Below are positions 1 through 8,558 of a stretch of DNA of 64,000 nt, one piece after another (within the stretch, counting starts at the first letter, position 1; each line of letters starts with the position of its first letter). This DNA comes from Goleter apudmare HA4340-LM2. GTDB taxonomy: Bacteria > Cyanobacteriota > Cyanobacteriia > Cyanobacteriales > Nostocaceae. The translations under genes and the position numbers were made by a program. Location of the stretch: contig JAHHHF010000093.1 in NCBI GenBank assembly GCA_019359495.1, positions 1 to 64,000 on the forward strand. Reading direction: 5' to 3'. Under the pieces are notes generated by a model that worked only from the letters and a program-made list of their open reading frames with translations, made no database searches and was not told the origin of the DNA.

Positions 1-261
1 GTCAGTAAGCTTTGTACAATTTCCATATGGCTATCGAGTCGGTGCAAGTTTTTTCTAATCAGCACCTTAATGGCTCGATAGCTTTCTTGTCTATTCCCTC
101 AACTAAAAATTGTCCGGAGTATTGTTATAAAGGAGAATTCAGGAGTCAGGAGCCATAATTCAGAATTGAATTCTGTGCGACTGGCGGACGAATATTGGTT
201 TAAAACCGGACTTCGTCCCGCTACGCTAACGCCCCTCGTGGGCGAAACAAAGAAGAAGAAT
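1..261. other. Gene-poor left edge with nested inverted repeat
   Basis: No complete gene is visible. A perfect 9-bp stem, GCTATCGAG at 30-38 with CTCGATAGC at 74-82, encloses a second stem GGTGC (41-45)/GCACC (62-66) and is followed by a T-rich stretch, so it could be a terminator for a gene left of the window. A short open frame (2-58) could be the C-terminus of such a gene, but it is too short to identify. Bases 140-300 carry short repeats of the GAGTCAG and GAATTCAG kind typical of this genome's intergenic DNA. Confidence 0.4.
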
Positions 262-1860
262 TCAGAATACTGACTCCTGATTTCTGACTCCTGACTCCTT
301 TTTATTGATTTTTTGTGCCGAATCTAGGGGTAAAACAATAGTAAACATTGCACCTGTTCCTAGCTGACTCCGCAATAATACTTGCCCATGATGAGCCTCA
401 GCAATCGCCCGCACAATTGACAGGCCTAGTCCTGCGCCCTCGGAACGACGGCGACTATTAGTAGCACGGGCGAAGCGTTCAAAAATGCGTTTTTGATCAA
501 CCAGAGGAATACCTTCGCCTGTATCACGTATCCAGAAGCGGACTTTGCCTTTAGCGATCGCCGAACCGATAGAGATTGTGTCATCCTCATTTGTATGCTG
601 AGTAGCGTTTTGCGCTAAATTCATCATCGCCTCAGTAATTTTTTGGTGATCTAGAACAATCTGACCTTTGGCGATCGCGTCTATTTGCCAATCTCGTTCT
701 GCCAGCGCTTGGGCTTTCGCAAATAACTCTAGGGTTAACTCTGATACATTCACTGTGGTTAACTGCAAGAAGTCTGCCCGTTCTGCTTTTACCAGCAAAA
801 TCAGATCATTAATCAACCGACTCATCCGGTCTAGTTCTCCCATTACCAATGTTAAAGTTTCCTGCTGCTCTTGCGGGTCATCTCCCATCACTTCTAGATG
901 TCCACGAATAATGGTGATGGGAGTTCGTAGTTCATGCCCAGCATCGTTAACAAATTCCCTTTGAGTAGCGAAGGCTACTTCCAGTCTGTCCATCATGTCA
1001 TTGAAGGTAGTGATCAATTCTCCTAATTCTCCCTGTCCTCCCCTAGGTAAGCGCTGCGTCAAATCTGTCTCACTGATAGACTGAACAGTTGCCGTAATTG
1101 TTCGCAGAGGCGCTAACACCTTCCCCGCCGCCAACCAAGCCAAAATTAACGACACGAAAAATACCAGGATGGAAACCTCAATAATTGCAGTCACCGATTC
1201 TAGGGCTTCTGATCGCTCACCAACTGTGCTATGAGCAATCACAAAGACTCCTGTCGTTTTGCCATCAATTTGAACAGGTTGTACCATGTAAATTAGTTTG
1301 CCAATATCAGGCTCCGAAAATTCTTTTTCTCCCTGCTCTGGTTGGGTTTGGGTTGCCCACTGTTGCATGATGGGCGAGTTTTGTTCGAGTGGTTTGGGGC
1401 GTGCTCTCGGACTAGACTTGTAAAATTTACCATCAACAAATGTGACGAAGAAAGAATCATCTTCTGGTAGCCGATATAACAAATAAGCTCTAAACAGCTT
1501 GATCAAATCTTCTGTAGAGGTGGGAGGAGCAATTGGTTTGTTGTCAGGGAGTAGCCATTGAAACTTTTGGGGAGGAATGGCTACTTCTTCAGGGTCGTCC
1601 TCAGTTATATCATCATCTAGAATAGGTGTTTTACCTGTAATCAAGGCATTAAAAACCTCCATATCCTCCATCATGTCCGCACGCACACGTTCATCAATGC
1701 GCTGATAGAGTATGTGGCGAAATGCCGGGATAGCAATGGTAAAAGTCAGCGCTAAAATCAGCGAGTACAACAGTAAAATCCGGGTGCGTGCTTCGCCAAA
1801 TGTTTGCTGCCAAAATAGGAATAGTTTGGGTGTTTTCATACCAAATATACGACCCTTCAT
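262..1860 (-). CDS. Two-component sensor histidine kinase (HAMP-HisKA-HATPase)
   Basis: Membrane sensor kinase that should autophosphorylate on His and pass phosphate to an unidentified response regulator. Visible in order: a transmembrane helix near residues 27-48, an extracytoplasmic region of about 170 residues, a second helix near 226-246, HAMP, the DHp motif GHELRTP with the phospho-acceptor His about residue 310, an N-box (NLAQNATQH), a G1 box (DTGEGI) and a G2 box (GAGLGLSIV). ATG at 1860 is the longest ATG start; the ATG at 1839 (MKTPKLFLF) is equally plausible and has AAGGG upstream. The last 12 or so residues are encoded by GAGTCAG-type intergenic repeats, so the C-terminus looks extended by repeat DNA. 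No response regulator is adjacent inside the window. Ligand unknown. Confidence 0.9.
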   Translation of the reverse strand: MKGRIFGMKTPKLFLFWQQTFGEARTRILLLYSLILALTFTIAIPAFRHILYQRIDERVRADMMEDMEVFNALITGKTPILDDDITEDDPEEVAIPPQKFQWLLPDNKPIAPPTSTEDLIKLFRAYLLYRLPEDDSFFVTFVDGKFYKSSPRARPKPLEQNSPIMQQWATQTQPEQGEKEFSEPDIGKLIYMVQPVQIDGKTTGVFVIAHSTVGERSEALESVTAIIEVSILVFFVSLILAWLAAGKVLAPLRTITATVQSISETDLTQRLPRGGQGELGELITTFNDMMDRLEVAFATQREFVNDAGHELRTPITIIRGHLEVMGDDPQEQQETLTLVMGELDRMSRLINDLILLVKAERADFLQLTTVNVSELTLELFAKAQALAERDWQIDAIAKGQIVLDHQKITEAMMNLAQNATQHTNEDDTISIGSAIAKGKVRFWIRDTGEGIPLVDQKRIFERFARATNSRRRSEGAGLGLSIVRAIAEAHHGQVLLRSQLGTGAMFTIVLPLDSAQKINKKESGVRNQESVF

Positions 1861-2364
1861 CAAGACATCTGCTGAAAACCCCGATTATTTAGTTGATTTG
1901 TTTGATCAAACACCTCTGTATCTGTGCAAAGTTTGGTGGCGGGAAGAGAGTATGTCAGCCTGCCAAATTACTGAGAAGGCAGGAGGCAGAGGGCAGGAGG
2001 CAGGAGGAAAGAAGTATGAATAAAAACTGTCTTTTCTGGGTCAAAAGTCCAGTTTAAAAGAAGATACTGGTACGAGATGCATAGCACGAGATACAAAGCG
2101 CGGAGGCGGAGTGTCTCTGGCTCCGCTCCTTGCTTCAATCCCACATTTTAAAACATGAGTTCCTCCTACAAGAACTGCCTCCTATCTCCTATCTCCTGCC
2201 TCCTGAATTGATGTGTGTGTATTTTGATGTCGAACCCTGTGTTGAGGGGCGTTTACACTGACTACACTCTTTGGTAAGTCTAAAGATTGTACCAATTAAC
2301 ACGAAATAATCATACTAAGAAATGCCAAGATCAAAAAAGACGCCCAAGAGTTATTGAAAGTACT
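1861..2364. repeat. Intergenic region with two inverted STRR heptamer arrays
   Basis: Divergent gap between the histidine kinase and the nitroreductase gene. It holds heptamers GGCAGGA, GGCAGAG, GGCAGGA, GGCAGGA at 1978-2005 and the near-complementary series CTCCTAT, CTCCTAT, CTCCTGC, CTCCTGA at 2179-2206. Because the two arrays are in opposite orientation, AGGAGGCAG and CTGCCTCCT could pair across about 190 bases. No further gene is seen. Confidence 0.7.
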
Positions 2365-3897
2365 ATGCCAGAACTACACCAATCAATTGCTCAACACTAC
2401 CATGAACGGACTAAATATGATCCTGAGACCTTGGCTGGAAAAAGTCAGAGGTTAGACTGGGCTAAACAGCCAGTGCCGTTCAAAGAATATAAAATTGGTT
2501 CGTCTTTTGATCTCAAACCCTACATTCAAGAACCACCAGAGGCTTTTAGCAATAATCCTGATGCTCAATGGTGGCAGAGATTGGCGCGGCTATTGTTTCG
2601 TAGTTATGGGCTGACGGCAAGAATACCTTCAATGGGTAGTACAGTCTATTTACGTTCTGCCCCTAGTGCAGGTGGTTTGTATCCGGCGGAAGTCTATCTA
2701 GTTTCTCGTGGCACACCGTTGTTACCGCCTGGGTTGTATAACTATCAGTGTCGGACTAATTCCCTGATGCATTTTTGGGAAAGTGATGTCTGGCCAGTTT
2801 TGCAAGCAGGTTGTTTATGGCATTCTTCCCTAGAGAGTACCCAACTGGCAATTATTGTCACCGCAGTATTTTACCGTTCTGCCTGGCGATATGAAGATCG
2901 GGCTTACCGCCGCATTTTTTTGGATACAGGACATCTCTTGGGCAATATTGAGTTAGCTGCGGCTGTAAATGACTACCGTCCCCACTTAATTGGTGGCTTT
3001 GTCGATCAAGTTATTAACGATCTACTGTATATCAATCCCCAACAAGAAGGAGCGATCGCTGTTTTACCTTTAGCAGACTTATTAGATATCAAGCAAAATT
3101 TACCCACAGGACGAACTGCTTTACCTTCCGCCACCGAAACCAATTATCCCTACATCCCCGATGGCGAATTACTAACTTATTTTCATCTGCATACCCAAAT
3201 TCAATCTGGCACAACTGGTAAGCTAAATTTACCAGAAGTCAAGCAAGAAAAATCCTTGGAGGATAAATATAATTTTTCCTTCTGTCTGAAAATCCCCACC
3301 GCTACAACGCCGATTTACTGGGGAAAAAATCTCACAGAACTAGAAAACATCATGCACAAGCGACGTTCTACCCGTGCTTACAGTGGTGATGATTTAACCT
3401 TTGATGAACTGAAAGCTTTACTTGATTTCACATACCAACCTCAAAATTACATTGAACAAAGCTTAGACCCGGCTCCCGATTATTTTGACTTGAATTTAAT
3501 CGAAACATTTATCGCTGTTTGTGGAGTCAAAGGATTAGAGTCTGGCTGTTATTATTACGCACCCAAAGCACAGGAATTGCGACAAATTCGGTTTAAAAAC
3601 TTCCGCCAAGAATTACATTTTCTGTGTTTAGGGCAAGATTTAGGGCGAGATGCCTCTGTGGTGTTATTCCATACAGCCGACTTAAAATCCGCGATCGCGC
3701 AATATGGCGATCGTGTTTATCGTTACTTACACATGGATGCTGGTCATTTGGGGCAAAGGCTAAATCTAGCAGCCGTTTACATGAATTTAGGCGTTAGCGG
3801 TATTGGTGGCTTTTTTGATGACCAAGTCAATGAAGTTTTAGGTATTCCTACAGATGAAGCAGTTCTCTATATCACTACTTTAGGCAGACCAAGATAG
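2365..3897 (+). CDS. SagB/ThcOx-type double nitroreductase-domain protein
   Basis: Flavin-dependent oxidoreductase of the SagB/ThcOx family, which in characterised members dehydrogenates azoline rings of modified peptides; the substrate here is unknown. Two nitroreductase-fold halves are visible: residues about 50-240 contain RSAPSAGGLYPAEVYL, the family's FMN-pocket signature, and residues about 320-510 contain the RRSTRAYSG motif and a second GHLGQRLNLAA helix. The ATG at 2365 (MPELHQS) has GAAAG four bases upstream; an earlier in-frame TTG at 2287 is less likely. No cyclodehydratase (YcaO) or precursor peptide lies beside it, so it is probably a stand-alone member rather than part of a bacteriocin cluster. 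Confidence 0.88.
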   Translation: MPELHQSIAQHYHERTKYDPETLAGKSQRLDWAKQPVPFKEYKIGSSFDLKPYIQEPPEAFSNNPDAQWWQRLARLLFRSYGLTARIPSMGSTVYLRSAPSAGGLYPAEVYLVSRGTPLLPPGLYNYQCRTNSLMHFWESDVWPVLQAGCLWHSSLESTQLAIIVTAVFYRSAWRYEDRAYRRIFLDTGHLLGNIELAAAVNDYRPHLIGGFVDQVINDLLYINPQQEGAIAVLPLADLLDIKQNLPTGRTALPSATETNYPYIPDGELLTYFHLHTQIQSGTTGKLNLPEVKQEKSLEDKYNFSFCLKIPTATTPIYWGKNLTELENIMHKRRSTRAYSGDDLTFDELKALLDFTYQPQNYIEQSLDPAPDYFDLNLIETFIAVCGVKGLESGCYYYAPKAQELRQIRFKNFRQELHFLCLGQDLGRDASVVLFHTADLKSAIAQYGDRVYRYLHMDAGHLGQRLNLAAVYMNLGVSGIGGFFDDQVNEVLGIPTDEAVLYITTLGRPR

Positions 3898-3922
3898 CAG
3901 CAACCGCAGAGGTGTAGAGAAG

Positions 3923-4016
3923 CTAGTACCGCCGTGAATTCAAAATTCAAAATGCTTACGCTGTATTCATTTTGCTAATTTGGAATGGGTGGTTTATTTA
4001 AGCCTTGCGGTACTAG
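3923..4016. repeat. Short inverted-repeat element (CTAGTAC family), copy 1
   Basis: A 94-bp unit bounded by perfect 10-bp inverted ends CTAGTACCGC (3923-3932) and GCGGTACTAG (4007-4016). The interior resembles the element at 44644-44750 (shared words TTTTGCT, GATTTGGAAT or AATTTGGAAT, AAGCC near the right end). It has no coding capacity. Its right end overlaps the next element. Confidence 0.65.
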
Positions 4017-4103
4017 TAGTCTGTCAATTTTGTTTTGAGGAATTTTTGGTAGCGGGCAAGATGCCCGCATTACAGTCCATCATTTTTATCTTGACAGACT
4101 ACT
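4015..4103. mobile_element. MITE-like element (TAGTCTGTCAA ends), 89-bp copy
   Basis: Perfect 13-bp terminal inverted repeats, AGTAGTCTGTCAA at 4015-4027 and TTGACAGACTACT at 4091-4103, flank a core with the palindrome GCGGGCAAGATGCCCGC. Two other copies with the same ends and outer sequence lie at 19230-19407 and 29021-29124 and differ only in the number and form of the central modules. No transposase is present in the window, so it would be non-autonomous. Confidence 0.75.
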
Positions 4104-4524
4104 ATGCGGGGGTTCTCCCCGTTATAGCAACTGGTGTGACACAGAGATTATCTGCATCTGGAGCGTGACGGATACTTTCCACAAGTCGGGAAACCCGCCC
4201 ACGGAAGTGTCCTCCTCTGCGTGAAATAAGATCAATCGATGACTTAAAGTGCGATCGCCTTAATGCATCAGAATACGCAAAAATTGCTCGTTTTAGCTAG
4301 ATATACTCCCTCAAATAGGTCATAAGTTGTATTGCAAAGACTAACCATAGTCTGTTAAAAGTTTTGAAAGGACAGTATCAGATTTTCTAATAGTTACTAT
4401 AAATGATCCTTAAATACTCATGCAAATTCAGTCATATTTTTGATACAACCATTTCAGTGTATTACCGTAAAGGCACAGCCTCCTGCCTTTCTTTTATCAA
4501 AAAGTCCTCGCCACGCCAGCAGTG
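4104..4524. other. Intergenic region upstream of the sensor-kinase operon
   Basis: No gene recognised. It carries the short repeat CAAGTCGGGAAACCCGCCCA at 4182-4201, also found at 33947-33966 and in inverse orientation at 40205-40223. The A+T-rich half (4300-4500) presumably contains the promoter of the downstream kinase operon, but no confident -10/-35 pair can be named. Confidence 0.5.
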
Positions 4525-6948
4525 ATGCTATTACCCGAAAATGAAACTCAAAGGCTAGAAACACTCTACCAGTATCAGATTTTGGACACGCCAGCAGTCG
4601 CAGATTTTAATGCACTGACTCAACTAGCTGCTGACCTTTGTGAAACACCAGTCGCCTGGATTAGTCTAGTTGATGCTGGGCGGGAGTGGTATAAGTCAAA
4701 AGTCGGTATCCAGCAGTCGCAGGTTCCCCGCAGTATTGGCTTTGGTGGTCACACGATTGAGCAAAGCGACATATTCATCATTCCCGATACGTTGCAGGAT
4801 GAGCGATTCGCTACCAATCCTCTAGTAATGTCCGACCCTTATTACCGCAGCTACGCAGGAGTTCCCCTAATCACCGCCAACGGCTTCGCTTTAGGTAGTT
4901 TTGCTGTGATTGATTTTGTGCCTCGCCACTTCAGTTTGCAGGCAAAGACAGCCTTAAAACGCTTGTCCCAAGAGGTAATCAGGTATTTAGAGGTACATCG
5001 ACAAAAATTTTTTGATGCCAGCCAACAGCATTTTAACCTCCTGTTTGCCAAACATCCCACCCCTACATGGATATATGATAAACAGACTTGGCAATTTTTA
5101 GATGTCAATGAAGCGGCCGTAATGCATTATGGTTACTCTCGTGCAGAGTTTTTGCAAATGCGAATCACTGATATTTTGCCGCCAGAAGATGTACCCAATT
5201 TGCAGGAATTTTTAGCTAAAAAGCACGATCGCTTCAACTTTTCTAGAGAGTCAAAATACCGTCGCCAAAATGGTCAAATTATTGATGTGGAAATTTTTGC
5301 ACAGACAATAGACTATGCCGGTCATAATGCTTGCTTGGTAAATGTGAGAGATATTACTGAACGCAAGAATTTAGAAGCAACTCTTCAGGAGCAAAATCAA
5401 TTTTTAAGAAATATCTTTGAGAATATGCCATTGATGATTGCACTCATTGATGTCAATGGTAAACTCCAGTGGGTGAACCAAGAATGGGAGCGGATTTTAG
5501 GTTGGAATTTGCAAGATTGCCAAACTAGCAATGTTCTGAAATTTCTATACCCTGATCCGGAATATCGTCAATATGTAGTTAATTTTATTCAATCTGCTCA
5601 AGGCTCCTGGGGTGATTTTCGGACACATGTCAGGGATGGTCGCTTACTTGATACATCTTGGACGAATGTTCACCTGAGCAGTGGTCACATCATCGGTATT
5701 GGGCAAGATATTACCACCCGTAAGCAAACTGAACGGTCTTTAAAAGCCCAGGCGGAACGAGAACAATTAATGCGAACAGTTTCCCTGCGAATTCGGCGAT
5801 CGCTCAAGTTGCAAGATATTTTGGATGCTACGGTGCAAGAAGTGCGAGCTTTGCTTGGTGTTGACCGCGTCGTAGTTTATCAGTTCGCCTCCGATATGAG
5901 CGGTACTGTGGTAGCAGAAGCGGTAGAATCTGGATGGACAGTTTCTTTGGGCGTCAAGATTCCAGATACTTGTTTTCAGACAGGCGCAGGCCAAGAGTAT
6001 CATCAAGGAAAGAAACGTGCGATCGCCAACATTTACGCAGCCGGACTCACTGATTGCCATCTGCAATTATTAGAACGATTTGAAGTCAAAGCCAATTTAG
6101 TCGTACCCATCCTGATAGAAGTAAGTGGAGACATTGCTGGTTCTCACCTTTGGGGTTTACTAGTCGCCCATCAATGCACCGAGCCACGGGATTGGGAAGC
6201 ACATCAATTGGATTTGCTCGATCAGATCACAGTGCAAATAGCGATCGCCATTCAGCAATCTAGTATTTTTCAGCAGGCGCAAAATGAACTAGCTGAACGA
6301 CAAAAAGCCGAAGTGAATTTGAGAAGTGCATTGGCAGAAAAAGAAGTGCTGTTAAAGGAAATTCACCATCGAGTTAAAAATAATTTACAAATTGTCTCCG
6401 GTTTACTAGAACTCCAGTCAAACACACTCAAAGACCCGGAATTAATCAGAACTCTCAAAGAAACTCAAAACCGTGTGCAATCAATTTCTTTGATTCATAA
6501 GAACTTATATACTTCTCCTAACATTGGTCAATTGGATGTAGCTGACTATATCCATAGTCTAGCAACGAGTTTATTAATTTCTTATCAGATTATCCCTGGG
6601 AGGATTGGTTTAGAAACTCATATAGATTCCGTGAGCTTAAATGTTGACCAAGCGATCGCCTGTGGCTTAATCATTAACGAAATAATTTCTAATGCTCTTA
6701 AACATGCTTTTCCTAATCAAAAATCAGGTAAAATTTTCATTAGCTTACATAATCTTGGTGATCATATTGCTATGAAAATCCGAGATAATGGTGTTGGATT
6801 ATCAAATGATATTGATTGGAGAAATACTGCCTCTTTAGGTCTCTCGTTAGTTTATGACTTAGTCGTTGAACAACTAGATGGCACAATTATGTTAGAAACC
6901 AATCATGGCACAGTATTCAGCATAGAATTTCCACATTTAACTTCATAA
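4525..6948 (+). CDS. Soluble multi-sensor histidine kinase (GAF-PAS-PAS-GAF-HisKA_2)
   Basis: Cytoplasmic sensor kinase with no transmembrane segment. Domains in order: GAF about residues 20-160 (starting with the common ETQRLETLYQYQILDTP region), PAS about 165-285, PAS about 290-405, GAF about 425-590, then a HisKA_2 dimerisation helix with EIHHRVKNNLQIVSGLL (phospho-His about residue 615) and an HATPase domain with NEIISNALKHAF and DNGVGL. The second GAF resembles phytochrome-type GAFs, but no clear chromophore Cys context is seen. The ATG at 4525 is preferred over the GTG one codon earlier. The next kinase gene follows after 13 bases in the same direction, so the two probably form an operon and one phosphorelay. 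Confidence 0.9.
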   Translation: MLLPENETQRLETLYQYQILDTPAVADFNALTQLAADLCETPVAWISLVDAGREWYKSKVGIQQSQVPRSIGFGGHTIEQSDIFIIPDTLQDERFATNPLVMSDPYYRSYAGVPLITANGFALGSFAVIDFVPRHFSLQAKTALKRLSQEVIRYLEVHRQKFFDASQQHFNLLFAKHPTPTWIYDKQTWQFLDVNEAAVMHYGYSRAEFLQMRITDILPPEDVPNLQEFLAKKHDRFNFSRESKYRRQNGQIIDVEIFAQTIDYAGHNACLVNVRDITERKNLEATLQEQNQFLRNIFENMPLMIALIDVNGKLQWVNQEWERILGWNLQDCQTSNVLKFLYPDPEYRQYVVNFIQSAQGSWGDFRTHVRDGRLLDTSWTNVHLSSGHIIGIGQDITTRKQTERSLKAQAEREQLMRTVSLRIRRSLKLQDILDATVQEVRALLGVDRVVVYQFASDMSGTVVAEAVESGWTVSLGVKIPDTCFQTGAGQEYHQGKKRAIANIYAAGLTDCHLQLLERFEVKANLVVPILIEVSGDIAGSHLWGLLVAHQCTEPRDWEAHQLDLLDQITVQIAIAIQQSSIFQQAQNELAERQKAEVNLRSALAEKEVLLKEIHHRVKNNLQIVSGLLELQSNTLKDPELIRTLKETQNRVQSISLIHKNLYTSPNIGQLDVADYIHSLATSLLISYQIIPGRIGLETHIDSVSLNVDQAIACGLIINEIISNALKHAFPNQKSGKIFISLHNLGDHIAMKIRDNGVGLSNDIDWRNTASLGLSLVYDLVVEQLDGTIMLETNHGTVFSIEFPHLTS

Positions 6949-6961
6949 CATTAATTATCAA

Positions 6962-8467
6962 ATGGTGCAGGTGAGAGTCTTAGTAGTTGAGGATGAAGTA
7001 ATTGTGGCTAGAACTATTGCTAGCCAACTTAATCAACTAGGTTATATAGTAACGGGTACAGCATCTTCTGGGAAAGCGGCTATTGCCAAAGCATCAGAAA
7101 CTCAACCAGAAATAGTATTAATGGATATTATCCTCAAAGGGGATATGGACGGTATTGCTGCCGCTAGTTATATTCGTGAGCATTTAGATATTCCGGTAAT
7201 TTATCTGACTGCATACGGCGATAACCATACCTTAGAACGAGCAAAAATTACTCAACCTTTTGGATATATAGTTAAACCATTTACCATCAAAGATTTACAA
7301 GTAGCCATAGAAATAGCCCTATTAAAATACAGACTTGAATGCGACCTACGAGAAAATCGTGACCAATTAGCAACTCTTTTAAACTCCATGAGCGATGCTG
7401 TCATCGCCACAGATGACCGGGGTATTGTAACATTTATGAATCCTGCATCTGAGATGCTGACTGGCTGGCAGCGAGAAGAAGCTCTAGGGAGCGAGGTGTC
7501 AAAAATATTTCATCTTGTTGATGAAGTTACAGATTCAGCTATTGAAAACCCTGTTACCAAAGTGCTACGTGAACATCAAGTAGTTTATTTAGGAAATTTC
7601 ACATCTCTAATTAATAGAAACGGCAAAAGAGTGCCGATTGGTGATAGCGCTTCACCACTGATGCGCCGACCTGATCAAATTAGTGGGGTTGTAGTTGTTT
7701 TCTGGGATATCAGTGAAAGAATTCAAACAGAATTACTACAAAAGGCTTTAGAGAAAGAGCAAGAAGTAAACCATCTCAAGTCATTATTTATCTCTACTGT
7801 TTCCCATGAATTCCGTAATCCTCTAACTGTAATTCAAACCGCAGTTGAACTCATAGATATTCAAGGGACTAATCTCACGGAAGCCAAAAGAAAAACCTAC
7901 GTTAAACGAATTCAATCTGCTGTGCAATCCATGAAACACCTCATGGAAGATGTGTTATTCATGGGGCGTTCTGAAGCTGGAAAAATTGTATGTAGCCCTA
8001 CTCCCTTAAACTTAGATATATTTTGTCGAGAGCTAATTGAAGAATTTTCTGCTGTAGGAAGTAACGCACATGCTATCGTTTTTACCTGTGAGAGCGAACA
8101 TACAGAGGCGGTGATGGATGAACGACTTTTACATTACATGTTCGTCAATCTGCTCTCCAATGCAGTTAAATATTCTCCTCAAGGGGGAGCAATTTACTTT
8201 GACCTCAACTGCGATCCTCTTCAAGGTGTAGCCACTTTTCAAATCCAAGATCAAGGAATTGGCATTCCAGAAGCAGACAGAGATCGACTGTTTGACTCCT
8301 TCTACCGAGCCTCAAATGTGAAATCAATTCAGGGTACTGGATTGGGTTTAGTAATTGTCAAAAAATGTGTTGAAGCTCACAGAGGTGAAATTACTTTTCA
8401 TAGCCAAGTTGATGTTGGTACTACATTCACTATTAAGTTGCCCTTACAAAATTTGCCAACTGGGTAG
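6962..8467 (+). CDS. Hybrid response regulator-PAS-histidine kinase
   Basis: A receiver-first hybrid kinase. Residues 1-125 form a CheY-like receiver with the phospho-acceptor Asp55 in LMDI, the acidic pair VVEDE, YLTAYG and the switch Lys in VKPF. A PAS domain follows (about 130-255), then a HisKA helix with VSHEFRNP (His282) and an HATPase domain with NLLSNAVKY, DQGIGI and GTGLGLVIV. It starts 13 bases after the upstream HisKA_2 kinase, whose natural target is probably this receiver; phosphorylation could then control the C-terminal kinase. No separate output regulator is encoded nearby. Confidence 0.9.
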   Translation: MVQVRVLVVEDEVIVARTIASQLNQLGYIVTGTASSGKAAIAKASETQPEIVLMDIILKGDMDGIAAASYIREHLDIPVIYLTAYGDNHTLERAKITQPFGYIVKPFTIKDLQVAIEIALLKYRLECDLRENRDQLATLLNSMSDAVIATDDRGIVTFMNPASEMLTGWQREEALGSEVSKIFHLVDEVTDSAIENPVTKVLREHQVVYLGNFTSLINRNGKRVPIGDSASPLMRRPDQISGVVVVFWDISERIQTELLQKALEKEQEVNHLKSLFISTVSHEFRNPLTVIQTAVELIDIQGTNLTEAKRKTYVKRIQSAVQSMKHLMEDVLFMGRSEAGKIVCSPTPLNLDIFCRELIEEFSAVGSNAHAIVFTCESEHTEAVMDERLLHYMFVNLLSNAVKYSPQGGAIYFDLNCDPLQGVATFQIQDQGIGIPEADRDRLFDSFYRASNVKSIQGTGLGLVIVKKCVEAHRGEITFHSQVDVGTTFTIKLPLQNLPTG

Positions 8468-8496
8468 GGAATGATCAATTCAAAATTCAAAATTAG

Positions 8497-8557
8497 AGAG
8501 ACGTTGCACTGCAACGTCTCTACAAATAACAAATAACCAATAACAAATAACCAATAA
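8497..8557. repeat. Palindrome AGAGACGTTGCA plus STRR heptamers between convergent genes
   Basis: A perfect 12-bp arm palindrome, AGAGACGTTGCA (8497-8508) and TGCAACGTCTCT (8510-8521), is followed by five heptamers of the AAATAAC/CAATAAC type. The palindrome recurs at 22412-22432 and 31356-31384. Lying between convergent genes it could fold as a terminator hairpin for either strand, though there is no clean U-tract. Confidence 0.75.
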
Positions 8558-8558
8558 A

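Noticed and set aside
2365-3897. Azole-peptide (SagB-like) biosynthetic cluster
   Set aside because: No YcaO, precursor peptide, protease or exporter gene within several kilobases.
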